Assembly (NCBI GenBank): GCA_030386875.1
Contig: CM059558.1
Span: 3,791,501-3,855,500 of the forward strand
Length of the DNA: 64,000 nucleotides
Source: Morinoia aosen
Lineage: Eukaryota > Arthropoda > Malacostraca > Amphipoda > Talitridae
Reading direction: 5' to 3'
Of this stretch, positions 12,401-22,171 are shown in pieces. The notes under the pieces were generated by a model. That model was not told the DNA's origin. It ran no database searches and saw only the letters and a program-made list of their open reading frames with translations. Numbering within the stretch: position 1 is the stretch's first letter; every line of letters begins with the position of its first letter. The position numbers were made by a program, and so were the translations under genes.

Positions 12401-13176
12401 AAAATTTTATATCATGCGTGTATATTCGGTCATAAACTGCATGTTCAATTTCTCAATACCCAAACCAGTGTAAGCACCACCAAACTATAAATGCGCAGTA
12501 TTTCAAATCATTGGGGTTCGAGAGTCAAACGAAAACTTAATTTCAGTTTCTTAAATATGTCAGGATGAATAAACTCATTCTCAGAAAATTATGTGCACCG
12601 TTTACTTGTTGCATCATTGAATGGAATTACAATCCATTTTCATATTAACTTGTCCATAATTTTCTACTAGGCTCTCGTACGTCAGCGGCTAAGTCAGCAC
12701 AAGGGTATCATATCTAGCTTCTACGAGGGAAGAATCGTTTTAGCAGCAAAATAAAATTGTGTTTGAGTGCAATTATTTGAAATGTATTTAATAAATTGCT
12801 ATACTGTCAGCCACCACTTCCCTCTATTCAGACGACAATACCTATTTCGTACGACGAAATATTTTTAATCCAAAAAGAAAACCCTGAGAAGTATCGCTAA
12901 AAACAGTGAAAATATAACCTAACGTAAACTTGAATATCCTAATAATGAACGTTGAAGTTGTCATAACTGAAACCTTACATAGATTTCTATACCAGGGCGG
13001 TAGGATTTCATTTACGAGTATACCATCAGTTGGGCGTGATTCTGCCCCTTATCTGCTGCCTCACCTGCACTTGCCACCGCTTTAGCACACTCGAGGAAGC
13101 TGCCGCTGGGTAGACTGACGCTGGTATTTGTAGCAAACTGAAGGTGTATGTCTCTTACAGTCACTGGATGGTACAC
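392..13176 (-). CDS. Six-exon extracellular protein gene (5' end missing), PAN-like plus CUB-like
   Basis: I assembled this gene by eye from six minus-strand exons: 13176-13065, 10552-10415, 6782-6663, 5244-5071, 1117-828 and 475-392. Every internal boundary has AG before and GT after the exon. The phases run 0-1, 1-1, 1-1, 1-1, 1-0 and 0-stop, so the 918 coding bases join into 306 codons without a stop before the final TAA. Exons 1-2 contain a Cys/Gly/Phe pattern (LECAKAVASA, then EAFTFEGDCTG) resembling PAN/Apple domains. Exon 5 (ECGNTVQVP, FYKMLIFSHPG, GLPDECTVTFEGEE) resembles a CUB-like domain. An extracellular role is inferred. The signal-peptide exon was not found; it should lie upstream of 13176. 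I recognise no named family for the whole protein. Three introns carry mobile DNA, including a foldback element close to the donor of exon 4. Similarity searches or RNA-seq junctions would decide the model. Confidence 0.62.
828..1117 (-). CDS. Exon of the six-exon gene: CUB-like domain
   Basis: The acceptor is ctttttctag and the donor gtgagt. The 290 bases run from phase 1 to phase 0. It contains three Cys, an FYKMLIFSHPG stretch, an aromatic FGFFFYDNDFDDG segment and possible N-glycosylation sites (NITG). This is the best-conserved-looking part of the gene and the source of the CUB-like call, which rests on pattern resemblance only. Confidence 0.62.
1320..2452. mobile_element. TTAA-flanked MITE (piggyBac-like target), first copy
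   Basis: TTAA at 1316-1319 and 2453-2456 flank inverted ends GGAGATCGTC / GACGATCTCC. TTAA duplication is the hallmark of the piggyBac superfamily. No transposase is encoded. Inside, one roughly 90-bp block (around GTTAGAAATGTT and TTCTAGCAT) occurs three times, at about 1545-1620, 1965-2060 (inverted) and 2205-2290, so the element is internally palindromic. A diverged reverse-orientation relative lies at about 19490-20610. The insertion sits in the last large intron of the six-exon gene. Confidence 0.65.
2457..4317. other. Intronic or non-coding stretch
   Basis: No exon with convincing splice sites and no recognisable repeat was seen, apart from a short direct duplication near 3058-3105 (ATTTATGCCTGCAATTTGTTCT twice). 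The open frames here are AT-rich and lack family-like sequence. Confidence 0.4.
4318..5032. repeat. Foldback (inverted-repeat) element with duplicated right end
   Basis: About 85 bp at 4318-4405 (starting GGTAGGATGCCCTAGAAGTC) return inverted at about 4926-5010. They share the GAACTT(A/G)TTCGGGCCC block and the GTACTAGACTTAA inner end. The terminal 20 bases are repeated once more at 5012-5032. There is no coding potential, and this looks like a non-autonomous DNA transposon. It lies in an intron, 38 bases from the splice donor at 5070. Confidence 0.6.
5071..5244 (-). CDS. Exon of the six-exon gene
   Basis: The acceptor is catttttgcag and the donor is a perfect gtaagt. The 174 bases are phase 1 at both ends. 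It encodes a polar segment (GEMVNNRFNNFVFRENGD) and one Cys (FNSCFNKGAYG). The end of a foldback repeat (5012-5032) lies 38 bases beyond the splice donor. Confidence 0.6.
5245..6662. other. Intron of the six-exon gene
   Basis: This is the sequence between the exons at 6663-6782 and 5071-5244. Short open frames on both strands (5457-5714, 5791-6095) show no family-like sequence. Confidence 0.4.
6663..6782 (-). CDS. Exon of the six-exon gene
   Basis: The acceptor is tgttttag and the donor gtgggt. The 120 bases are phase 1 at both ends. It encodes EAPYKVIEDGVTNPYRVYML followed by an acidic Phe-rich tail. It has no ATG-initiated frame of its own and is recognised from its splice sites and phase. 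Confidence 0.58.
8496..9206 (-). pseudogene. Decayed transposon-associated gene fragment
   Basis: Three minus-strand pieces in different frames read in the right order: about 9186-8983 (CFCHNATGLFEAIEI, then WRVFIDSSCRSLKAVLRHNG), 8935-8747 (DFKMVAFLMGLQ, then PCYLCLWDSRDT) and 8714-8496 (LDREKQFVKALAKES, then AKVEAGVFIDPQIKMV). The pieces belong to an uncharacterised protein family that is repeated in many arthropod and cnidarian genomes and usually treated as transposon-derived. The identification is from memory of the motif order. Frameshifts separate the pieces, no start is evident, and the gene sits inside an intron of the six-exon gene. Function is unknown. Confidence 0.55.
10415..10552 (-). 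CDS. Exon of the six-exon gene: PAN-like core
   Basis: The acceptor is tattgcag and the donor, inside the longer open frame, is gtgagg after CCCATGA. The 138 bases are phase 1 at both ends. It encodes EAFTFEGDCTGYQLR followed by an acidic stretch (DYLDEEPVEAP). The open frame runs on past the donor to a TAA near 10359, so an unspliced short isoform is possible. Confidence 0.55.
   Translation of the reverse strand, partial: AWKHLHLRETALVTNSGHISSRVRLATWPSTCGRTIWMRSLSRHP
10553..13064. other. Intron of the six-exon gene
   Basis: AT-rich sequence with no recognisable coding segment or repeat. A small direct repeat (ACATAATAAGATGTG) occurs near 10622-10680. Confidence 0.4.
13065..13176 (-). CDS. 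Exon of the six-exon gene: start of PAN-like segment
   Basis: The acceptor is tgtgcag and the donor gtgagg. The 112 bases enter in phase 0 and leave in phase 1. The translation begins VYHPVTVRDIHLQF and ends in a Ser/Gly/Cys/Ala-rich stretch with one Cys. The other two frames hit stops or do not match the next exon. Confidence 0.5.
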
Positions 13177-14174
13177 CTGCACAGGATTGTCTTAATAAAT
13201 ATTCCTTTAGTAGGCTGGTCTTCAATTTACAATATCTTAGAAACATGATTAGCACGTGCACCTGAAATGAATGTTCAGTGACTAATTATCCCAGAACAAC
13301 ATTTAATCTACTAATATTCAACAAAAAAGAGATCTACATTCAATATTACCAATTAATTTATGCTGCATTTCCGCTGTCTGACAATTATAGATGCTGGTAA
13401 TGACGCAGTATATCAGAGACTATTCGCTTAGCAACTGCCCAAAATACTATGTTTCAGCAAGCCGATTTGGCTGCATTAAAATAGATTTCTTCTTCTCCTC
13501 TATGCAGTTATGTCAAATTTAGCACCCTATAGATAGGAACCAAAGTAGAGCATGTCAAAGTTGGGGTGGCGGCAATTACAAGAAATTTCTTCCTGTAACA
13601 GTAGTAAATACAAAAAGAAAACTTGTGGTTAATAAACTGCAAGTGAAATTTACAACCTAAAACTCCAGATTTACCAAAAACATTCAAATGATGTTGCATT
13701 TTGCAACCATTCATGATTGAATGTTGGTTTTATTGTCTTCGTTGCCTCAAAATGCAATGTGGCAAAGACCGTGTAAACAAAACTACAAAAACTAAACGAA
13801 ATGTAAATTTGAACAGATAGACTAGTCTAACGAATTTTCATTTATATTTCAGAAAACTGGATATTTTTGCAGAGCGAACACAGGTAGCAGTTTTTCATGA
13901 TGACCTATTGCTTCCTACTGCGACGCATAAAAAAGCCTCCTTCAAGGCTTACAACAGATCACTTAGGTGTTGCTTAGACCTTCTCGTAGCTCTGAAGGGA
14001 ACATTCAATGACGAATTTATGTAACTGTTATGATTTTCCGTATTGTTTCAACGGGGTCCTCACTTAAGGAAAATGAACTCTGTACCAAGATGATAAAGAC
14101 CCTATTTCAAACGGTTCACTGAGTTTAATCATGAGTAGATTAACCCAATAAAAACAAGAAACATCCCACGATCA

Positions 14175-14239
14175 TTAAGCTTTTGCTCGGTCTTCCGGAA
14201 CACAAGCCCTGAGCTTGGTTTCCTCCTCCATGTAGACTC
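14175..14239 (-). CDS. Possible terminal exon of a separate minus-strand gene
   Basis: After the acceptor tgatttcag, a phase-1 frame encodes VYMEEETKLRACVPEDRAKA and ends at TAA 14177-14175. The other two phases run on without family-like sequence. Its phase does not fit a join to the exon at 13176, so it would be the end of another, unidentified transcript. The evidence is one splice acceptor and a sensible peptide only. Confidence 0.28.
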
Positions 14240-15277
14240 CTGAAATCATAATTGCTTTACAGGAGGACTGACAGAAATTTTCTCCAACATTGAGCGAAAC
14301 TTTTATTTTTCAGCCTTGCAACTAGTACAAGCTTTCCTTCGTGCGAAAAGTAGGCCATCTACCCATTATTTGAAATGTATTTTCAGTATGTATACGTACT
14401 GTTATGTCCCATATTTGAAGTGCAGCTGCAAAGAGGGATTGAGAATTGTAGGCGAAAAAAAGAATTTGAAAAAACAGAGAAACATATTTTGATACATCAC
14501 AACCACTAACGTTCTACGAATGAAAATGATGTTGGAAACCTGGAAAAATGACTAGTAAGCGCATCATTCTAATATATTTGTTTAAAAAAAAACAGGGCTA
14601 AAAATTCTCAGAATCATTTACGCCATTTTGGATCTCAATGCAAATGTATATATCGGTTTTGAAACTTCTACGTATTCCTTCTTCATCAAAAAATGGTGAC
14701 AAAACGAGGATGCCATCCATCGTAAGCCATCGTAAGCCCTTCTTTAGATGCCAGAAACTTGAAAAAAAATATAAAAAAAATAAAAAATTTATTTATCACA
14801 GGTGATACATCAATATTTATGTCTTGTAAGACATACATTATTGATAAATTGTAAGACCAATGATACCAAAATCATCACTGTAGATTAAAAAGTGTGGGAG
14901 GAGAAGCATTTCGAAACCCCAGAGCCCGAGGTGTTCATTCTAGGCAAAACAACGATGTGTAAACAATTTCAATTCAATTTTTTTTAAATTTTTGGTTCAA
15001 GTTAGACCCTTGAAGTCATTATAGATTGATATAGAGACATAGGAGATGACATAGCAACGTCGCGCCGTGAAGAAAGAGCAAAGGGGGAAGCATGACATGA
15101 TAAAATACCAGTTCCCCCTCCCTTCCCCCCATTCTTCAACCCCCGTAGCGGGTGAACGAGTGAACGTACGAGTCTCATTTTTTCACAGGATGTACCTGAC
15201 TTTCTTCACCTCCCATGAAAGGTAAAATCATTTTTCCCCCAAATTTTCCAATCTCTGGAGGAACGCTGTCCTCAAGG
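14240..15277. other. Non-coding stretch
   Basis: AT-rich sequence with a C-rich patch near 15112-15145. It lies 3' of the Leu/Gly-rich gene. No convincing feature was seen. Confidence 0.35.
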
Positions 15278-16209
15278 TTATTTCCCACCGTCCACTTTAA
15301 TAGCGACCTGAGCTGCAACATCGGCGCTGATCGATCCCAGGGATACAAGATCTTCAATCGATGCAAGAGTAAATTTACCATCGATAACAAGCTTCGCAAG
15401 AACATCTACGCCAATAGTGCCGTCAAGGAGGAGCCCAGCAAAGGCCTCATCGCTGAGAACGTTACTAAGAATAATCGTCACCAGGTCAGCAACCTTAAAA
15501 ACCTTCTTACGAATGAGCTGTACTAATTAATCCAGAGTAATATCGCCTTTAACAACAGCACTGATTACCTGAGTAGCCTTGACTAGGCCATCGCTGATTT
15601 GTTTGGCCAACTGATCCACAAAGCTAACGACTGGGTTGAGACCAAGAGCGCCGAGAACGGGTCCAAGAATTTGGTCAAGAAGACCTCCAACTTATCCCAG
15701 CACCTGGGAAAGAATACAGGTCACCAGGTCACCAACTTGACCAACAGCGCTAGCGACTCCACCACCGAGCAGACCACCTGCACCGCCCAGCAGACCGCCC
15801 AGCAGACCGCCTCCACCACCGCCGACTGAGCCGAGGAGAGGACCGAGAAGACCGCTGACGAGGCTACCGACAAGACCGTTACCGCTCAGAAGACCTTCAA
15901 GAAGACCAGCTCTGCCTCCTCCTCCACCCAGCAAACCACCGCCGAGGAAGTTGCTTGTGAGGCCAGTGACGGTGTCTAATAAGAGAGGCTCGGGCTGGGC
16001 AACGGCAGCCGTGGCCAGCAACAGGATAGCAAGCTGGAGATGACAAATGTGCAGTTGTTAGCAAAATGAAATTTTAAATCAAAGCGCAGAAATCGGGAAG
16101 GTATTTCTACTTATTACGTATTCATTTCAATTTGATATATATCAAGAAATAAGAACATAACAATTATTACGCAGAAATTAAGATCAAATTTGCTTACCAT
16201 AGAACACAT
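15278..16209 (-). pseudogene. Secreted Leu/Gly-rich protein gene with two in-frame TAA codons
   Basis: Exon 1 (16209-16198) encodes MCSM and stops at a gtaagc donor. A 164-bp intron (16197-16034) ends in ctccag, and exon 2 starts at 16033 in phase 0. The join makes a clear signal peptide (MCSMLAILLLATAAVAQ, about 17 residues) followed by PEPLLLDTVTGLTS and a Gly/Leu-rich region of LLGGLLGG blocks. TAA at 15694-15692 (codon 118) would end the protein. The same frame then continues for 54 codons (VGGLLDQILGPVLGALGL...) to a second TAA at 15529-15527 (codon 173), and for 82 more codons to a third TAA at 15280-15278. The pieces after each stop keep the hydrophobic Leu/Val/Ala/Asp style. Possible explanations are a young pseudogene, a short functional protein with decayed 3' coding, stop-codon readthrough, or unseen introns. 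I recognise no named family; a cuticle or secretion role is a guess. Confidence 0.6.
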
Positions 16210-16255
16210 TTTGATAGGTACAGCAAAACACTTATGCTGCAGCCAAAGCCTGAGC

Positions 16256-16264
16256 TTTTTTTAT
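16256..16264 (-). promoter_or_regulatory. TATA box of the Leu/Gly-rich gene
   Basis: On the minus strand TATAAAAAA lies about 50 bases before the ATG at 16209. This leaves room for transcription to start about 30 bases downstream and for a short 5' UTR. Confidence 0.55.
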
Positions 16265-17314
16265 ACTCTCACTTCAAGGACTAACTAAGTTGTCCGAGTG
16301 GACGATGTTTGTGCAGCAGGTTCGGGTGAGATAAGGACAAACTTCACTTCCGCGTCTCTGCGTCAGTTAGCGACAACTTCGAATATTATTTCACAGCGTG
16401 AGGCGCATTCAAATTTTTCAATTTTGCAATATTCAATTTAGGAACTTTCATCACTACCAGCTCTAACAATTTTTTTATGCCAAATGAGGATCTTAGTATT
16501 TCCCTATTCTGAAACGTTTTATGAAAATTACAATTTAATGATATTCAATTTATACGGGCTTCAACAACAGTATACTTATATATTGCTGTATACAGTATAC
16601 AGTATACTTATAATCGTTTGCACAAAAGTGCCTAGAAATTTCCGTACACCAATACTGTGTGTTGGGTTTTTCAATAGAAATTTACATGCACTTTCAAAAA
16701 TTTTTGCGCTGCATCATATGAACTCAAGTGTGCGACAATGGGTTAATGAGTCAATTTTTGTACACATATCTTTCTAAAAAATAACACATTAGCTCAAGAA
16801 ATGTGTCGGAAAACATGACGTCGGAATCGATGCAGATACCAATCTCAGTAATGTAGGAATATTTACTCGCGTATAAATATTTCAAGCTCAATTACACGCA
16901 GTCATCACGATCATTAGTGAAACAGAAGGAATGAAAGGCCATTTGCAGATCCTTATAATGTACACGGAGTGATGCTCACCAAAAGGCCATAATTTGTGAA
17001 TTGTTTTACTGGTGGTGAATAATTTAAGCCCTGCGATTCCTCCTCCCTTTATTCATAAGTTTGAAAAATTAACGCCGCATGCTGCATTGCGGCTTTGGCA
17101 ACAGAATTTGAGCCCTGAATTGATGCAGAACGAAATAGCAGGCTTAACGTATTACTGCTAAATTTCAATTCTTCACAAAGGTTCAGCAGCCTAAGAATGA
17201 AAGTCACACAATCTTTATATTGCGAGCATCTCTAATACTTGATAGAATGTGTTAATATCTGATAGAATGTATCAATACGTTATAGAATGTATGTTACAAG
17301 GATTTATAATACTT
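16265..17314. other. Intergenic stretch
   Basis: No gene was seen. There is a small palindromic TATAC/GTATAC patch at about 16570-16610 and three near-identical TTGATAGAATGT-type repeats at about 17240-17290, next to the SINE. Confidence 0.35.
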
Positions 17315-17907
17315 GCTCGCGGTGGCAAAGTGGTTAAGGGATCGGCCTTGTATGTTGGAGACGAGGGTTCGTATCCCGGCGCTGGCGCGGCGATTTTCAC
17401 CGTTGGGTATAAGGGAAACTCAAACACAATACCCCACTCAACCCAGGTGTCGGAAATGGGTACCGGCTTTACGGGGGAACCGTCATGGTGTCCTATATAT
17501 AGTGTTAGTTATAAGACATTTGAAAAACGGTGTGCCGCCATAGCCATGTGGTATAGGTTCTGCCGCCGTGCGGCAAGGACCCGGGATCGAATCTCGGCGC
17601 AGGCAGTGGCGATTTTCTCTGTTGGGTATAGGAGAAAAATTCCAAGCACAATACCCCACTCCACCCAGGTGTCTGAAATGCGTACCGGTCTTGACCGGGG
17701 GAAAGCGTCATGGCGTCCTGGCGTTAGTTATAAGGCATTTGAAAATCCAATGTACAAGGTGATGTGTATCAGGCTTGATTGGAAATAAAGCATCCGTAGA
17801 TGCCTTCATTATTATTATTATTATAAAACCAATGCTATGATCATACGTATCAGGCTTGATTGGAAATAAAGCATCCCAAAGATGCCGATGTTTGTTTGTT
17901 TGTTTGA
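17315..17907 (+). mobile_element. tRNA-derived SINE, dimeric
   Basis: The first unit (about 17315-17531) starts with a tRNA-like head: a box A-like GGTGGCAAAGTGG and box B GGTTCGTATCCC. A second unit (about 17532-17823) has GGATCGAATCT and a longer body (GATTTTCTCTGTTGGGTATAGG..., GTCTTGACCGGGGGAAAGCG). It ends in a 3' tail containing TATCAGGCTTGATTGGAAAT, AATAAA and (ATT)n. A further copy of just the tail follows at about 17838-17907, ending in (GTTT)n. The same SINE body recurs at about 51257. The elements do not encode protein; the long open frames across them are incidental. Confidence 0.75.
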
Positions 17908-19489
17908 CAAAATGTGCAGGCTTGTAAAACCATTTTTGTTGTTCTAGATAGATCCGCGTGAGGGCAGACAAAGTATCGAAACTCACAAACCAGTCGACTG
18001 AAGATCTATTTTACTATTGTATATCTTGACTGGAATAATTGCAAAAACCATTGATTAAATTCAGTTTGAATTAATTTCGAGCTGAACCATTAAATGAAGC
18101 GGTAATTTTGAGAGAAGAAACGTACAGAAATATCAGATTATAGATAACCACGACCGTTCACGGATCTCCTTACACAATGCCTGATTACGATGGTCAAACG
18201 AGAAACGTTTAAACCCTAGCGATAAACAAAAGACTTCCTCAGCAGCAGCAGTAGCACCCTCTACACTCCGTCGCCAGTGAAGTCTTGGTGTCGCAATCAT
18301 GCGTTCTGTGCATCACGCAAATATAGAACAGCGTGCGCAGTGAAGCATTTCTACAGGACACAAGAGCTTCGCTTACTGGAGGTCTCTTATAACAGCAGTC
18401 CTTACGTACTGTTGACCTCCGATTTAAGAATAATGAAAGTCTATACAATGAAATAACAATTTCTCTGATGCTCATCTAATATTTAACATGTGATTTCCCA
18501 ATTTGCCAGATTTAAATATAGAAGACTCCTACGCGTGAAGCACGGTTTAACTGAAGGCAGCCATTCCTCACATGATTCCTGAAATGGATCAGGACCTCAC
18601 AAAGTTAGCATGTCAGGGGATCCGCTCCGAGTTGGAACGGTCACTGACGCTGAATTTGCATTTCGTGACTCATTTGTAAGTAAAAACAATGCAATTGGTT
18701 ACAGACGTGTTAACTAATTTTATTTATGTTATACGGTGCGAAGTTAAAGAATTACTAACCAAACCGTCATCAAATATCCATCATGCCTTCTTCCATGCAC
18801 ATTTATATATATACACAATCATGGATGAGTGTGAGGCTTGTCAACAATTTACCATAACTCATGGATGGAAAATATATTTCACCCACAACGAGGTGGGTGC
18901 CATAATCTCTATCAGAAAAGCCTACTTTGGGCGCCAGTGTTACGTTATACTGGAAAGCTTATTCTTCAATTTATTATTTATATCTCAGACGTTAGTGTAA
19001 CATACGGGGACTAACAGCTTCCTTAGTAGATTACAATACTCTGAGGTTGTAGTTGACAACTTCATAACTACTGGAATTTGTTACGCGTGTCAACGTATAG
19101 TTAAATTTTTCTACGAAAATAACGCCTTCAGTGACCACCAGCATGATATTTTGATAGTGAGCAAACGACGTTCAGGAAGGGACTGAGTGGTAATTGAAGG
19201 CTGAGGCAAAGGCTTATCCTCAGAGGGAATTGTGATAATGACTTCCGAGAAGCCCAAAGGAATAGTGAAAAAGATCTGTAATCGAGAAGTATAATATTAG
19301 ACTGTAATCTACTACGTTCCCACAGGACATAACTTATCTAATCCCGGGAATGAAAATCTTATTATGCATGAAATTAATCTTTGAAATGCACGCATTCAAA
19401 TAATCCTAGTTAGCTCTAATAAAAACCAGATGAATTAAAAACTAAAGCAATTGGACAACAATACATAGAAAATATGCTTCATCCGTAGA
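17908..19489. other. Intergenic stretch
   Basis: No supported gene. The open frames at 18239-18475 and 18689-19000 have no family-like sequence or splice support. Confidence 0.35.
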
Positions 19490-20610
19490 GTTCAGTGGGT
19501 CAACCCAGCGATTTTTAAATTTTGATCCGATTGGTCTTAAATTTGGCCAGTATATGTTTTTCATTAAAGAAACATATTTTACTCGTGTAATTTTTCGATT
19601 CAGGCCTTAGTTTTTTGAAAAAATTGAAATATTAGTTTTTAATCCATTTTTGGGGGTAATTCAAAAGAAGAGAAGTCAATACGTTTTTATACCAGAACAA
19701 AACCAAAAACAGTTTTGAAATCCTCGTAACATTTTGAACAAACTAATGGATCTGAACTTCCCATTTCATTTTTTATTTTTTTGAAATGCGATTTTTTATT
19801 ACTAGCTATATTATACTAAATTTTTGTTTTGAACTGTGATATAAAAATTAAATGTATAAATTAGGAAATCGGGATCCATTAGTTTGTTTGAAATGTTTCA
19901 AAGATTCTAAAATGGTCTTTGTTTTTTCCTTAGCATGAAAACTCACTGGCATTTTTTATGTTGAAAATGAGGGTTGTTTAGCATGAGTCATAAAATTTTG
20001 GTTGAAGTGTAATATAATGGACAATTTTTGTACTTGAATGCTGTTTTCATGTTTTTTATAAACTCCATGCCTAAATTCATTTGTACTAAATTGTTAATTA
20101 CAAGTAAAAATAAAATATAAATAAAAATAAATTTATTTCTTGAAGAATGGTGAATTTTTTATTTGCTGTCTAATTCTTCTGAAATTTGACCATTATATGC
20201 AATTTTAAAAAATAAACCCATTTCGTTTCATTCATTTTTTTCGATTTAGGCCTGAGTTTTTGAAAAATTTTGAAAATTTAGTTTTTTAGATCATTTTTAA
20301 GGATATTTCAAAGGAAAAAAGTCATTGAGTTGTCATGCTAGAACAAATTCTAAGACAGTTTTGAAATTCTCGTATCATCAAACGAACTGATAGTTCCAGA
20401 ATTTTCATTTTCCGTTTTGTTTTCCTTTTATAAGGGGTCAAAAATTTATGATTTTTAGTCCCTTTACATCCCCCCATGCGGGGGGATATAATGCCCGTAG
20501 CCCCATAAAATTTTAGGTCACAATAGCCCACCACCTAAGAATCCTTTTTCAACAAAGAAACAAAAATATTCCATTGGGCCCGAAATCCCCTGCCCTTCAA
20601 AGGTCATGTT
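19490..20610. repeat. Second, inverted copy of the TTAA-MITE family
   Basis: It matches the 1320-2452 element in reverse orientation: TTTGGCCAGTATATG, GATTCAGGCCTTAG, the TTCTAGCAT-type blocks and the CCACCACCTAAG end all appear in order. The copy is clearly diverged. I could not confirm intact TTAA flanks or terminal repeats, so the limits are approximate. Confidence 0.55.
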
Positions 20611-22037
20611 CTGCGCGTGCCAAATAGGAGAAAAACTTGCAAGAGAGATAGTTTCAACCAGTAACTTGAATATATATTTGTTTTGAATTATTTTGACCCG
20701 CCAATTGCCTAAAATAATACACATGAAAAATGACATTTGAAATGAATTCGTACAAAATACATCAAACTTGTGAACTGTTTTTACTCAATTGTGGCCTTGA
20801 TGTTAACTTCTAACCTTTTATTTCTGGGTTGTAGATGATGCCAATTTTGTAAGTTCACATTTAAATTATCGTGAAATTGTTTTCAGGTTGAACTTTCTTA
20901 GCTTTCCAAGCAAATAACAAGCGGAAGTCAGTATTTCACTTACCCAAAAAACAAAACAAAACGGATTCACAACAGTGAACAATTCAATAGGATTATTGGT
21001 GACGGAAAACTCAGCATAAATAAAAATTTGTGTATAAGCTGCTATCAAAGTATCGTAAAGAAGATCATTACTGAAGAACTTTCATTTATCGCACTGGTTA
21101 TCACATTACATATTTCATTTAGTTACGTAAGACTTGAACATTTATGACTTGAGTTTTAGTTCACCATGGGAGCCGCTGGCAACCACGCAGCACCACGATT
21201 GACGTCAATGGATGTTTACGAAGCGGAGGCGCAGCGACCTGACTTGTTTGTCAAGCCGAGTTCGCCCTGATAGTAAACGTTCAGCCTGGGCAATTAGATA
21301 ATAAAATTGTTTTTTCATTTCCCCGGATTTGCAAGGCTCAAACAACGTGCGAACTGCGCAGGCGATAGCGAGTGCCAATCACGAGGCGTTTCAAGTACGC
21401 CATCAGATATGCATGTTTTGAAACGAAACAAACCTGGATAGTTACCATTTCCTGGACAAAATAGCCGTTGCAGATGTGGGAGACGCAAAATGGCGTCTTT
21501 TATACATACAAATTAGAGCCTAAAGTTAACTGATGACTCAGCCGAGAAATCATTAAACATCGTTCACTTGTATGAAAGAGGGCGCAAAAGAATCGTTCAC
21601 TCGCATGTTAGAGACCACTTCTTTAATGTTAAAAAAATAAAAAATTAAATTAAAAATTACAAAATTTAAATTAGACCACTTCTTTAATGTTTTTTTTTGC
21701 CTCAGAAACAAAGGCAAAATCGCAAAAGCAGTGTGATATAGAAATATAGAAAAATATAGGGCAATTATCATCGGGCGAGTTCATGAATATTAAATTAGCA
21801 ATACAAAAGAATTCTCGATTTTATTCAGAAAACCAAATATTTTCAGAAAAATAAATTCAAGTCCCCTGTCTCGTCTGATCAATTTTGGTCAAATCGAACA
21901 TGCCCCATTGTCCAATCACATACATTTCAGTTCAACCTACAGAAGCGTTTCAGTGTGGCTGGGGCAGGTGAGCTGAGGCTGCTTTGATGCAGGTTGGGAA
22001 ATTCATTTTGATTATCATGTGTGTACGACCTTCGCTC
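20611..22037. other. Intergenic stretch with promoter-like repeat
   Basis: It contains the region at about 21168-21420 that is related to 25260-25520. It includes a palindromic ATTGACGTCAAT (CRE/AP-1 type core TGACGTCA) at about 21199-21210 and a 34-codon frame with a good start context (ttcaccATGGGA) at 21166-21270. I would not call that frame a gene without further support. Confidence 0.35.
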
Positions 22038-22065
22038 TATAAAACCTGCAGTCCTGAGGTCAGTG
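22038..22065 (+). promoter_or_regulatory. TATA + initiator core promoter
   Basis: TATAAAA at 22038-22044 is followed 22 bases on by TCAGTG (22060-22065), the arthropod initiator consensus, with A+1 at about 22062. This spacing is normal for a Pol II core promoter reading to the right. Confidence 0.5.
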
Positions 22066-22078
22066 CAATGCATTTAGA

Positions 22079-22171
22079 ATGCGATCAGGACCTCTCGGGC
22101 TCGCCGTGTCTGTGAGCCTGGCCGTCGGAGTTGCTGCCTTGGAGCCTTGGCCCTACCGATCTGGATGCTAG
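22079..22171 (+). CDS. Short secreted-peptide frame or first exon
   Basis: Seventeen bases after the predicted start site, an ATG opens a 30-residue frame: MRSGPLGLAVSVSLAVGVAA, then LEPWPYRSGC and TAG. The first 20 residues look like a signal peptide with a possible cut after VAA. An earlier ATG at 22069 makes a 15-codon overlapping upstream frame. A gtgagc donor after MRSGPLGLAVS would alternatively make this the short first exon of a split gene, a layout common for arthropod secreted proteins. It could also be the 5' end of a non-LTR element. No homologue is recognised. Confidence 0.3.
   Translation: MRSGPLGLAVSVSLAVGVAALEPWPYRSGC

Noticed and set aside
17315..17390. Functional tRNA gene
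   Set aside because: Box A and B are present, but the sequence continues into a SINE body and the cloverleaf ends do not pair properly.
17249..17788. 179-codon open frame over the SINE
   Set aside because: It spans tRNA-like promoter boxes and repeat body; the second SINE locus does not keep it open.
18239..19000. Open frames of 78 and 103 codons
   Set aside because: No splice sites, family-like sequence or promoter; likely chance in AT-rich DNA.
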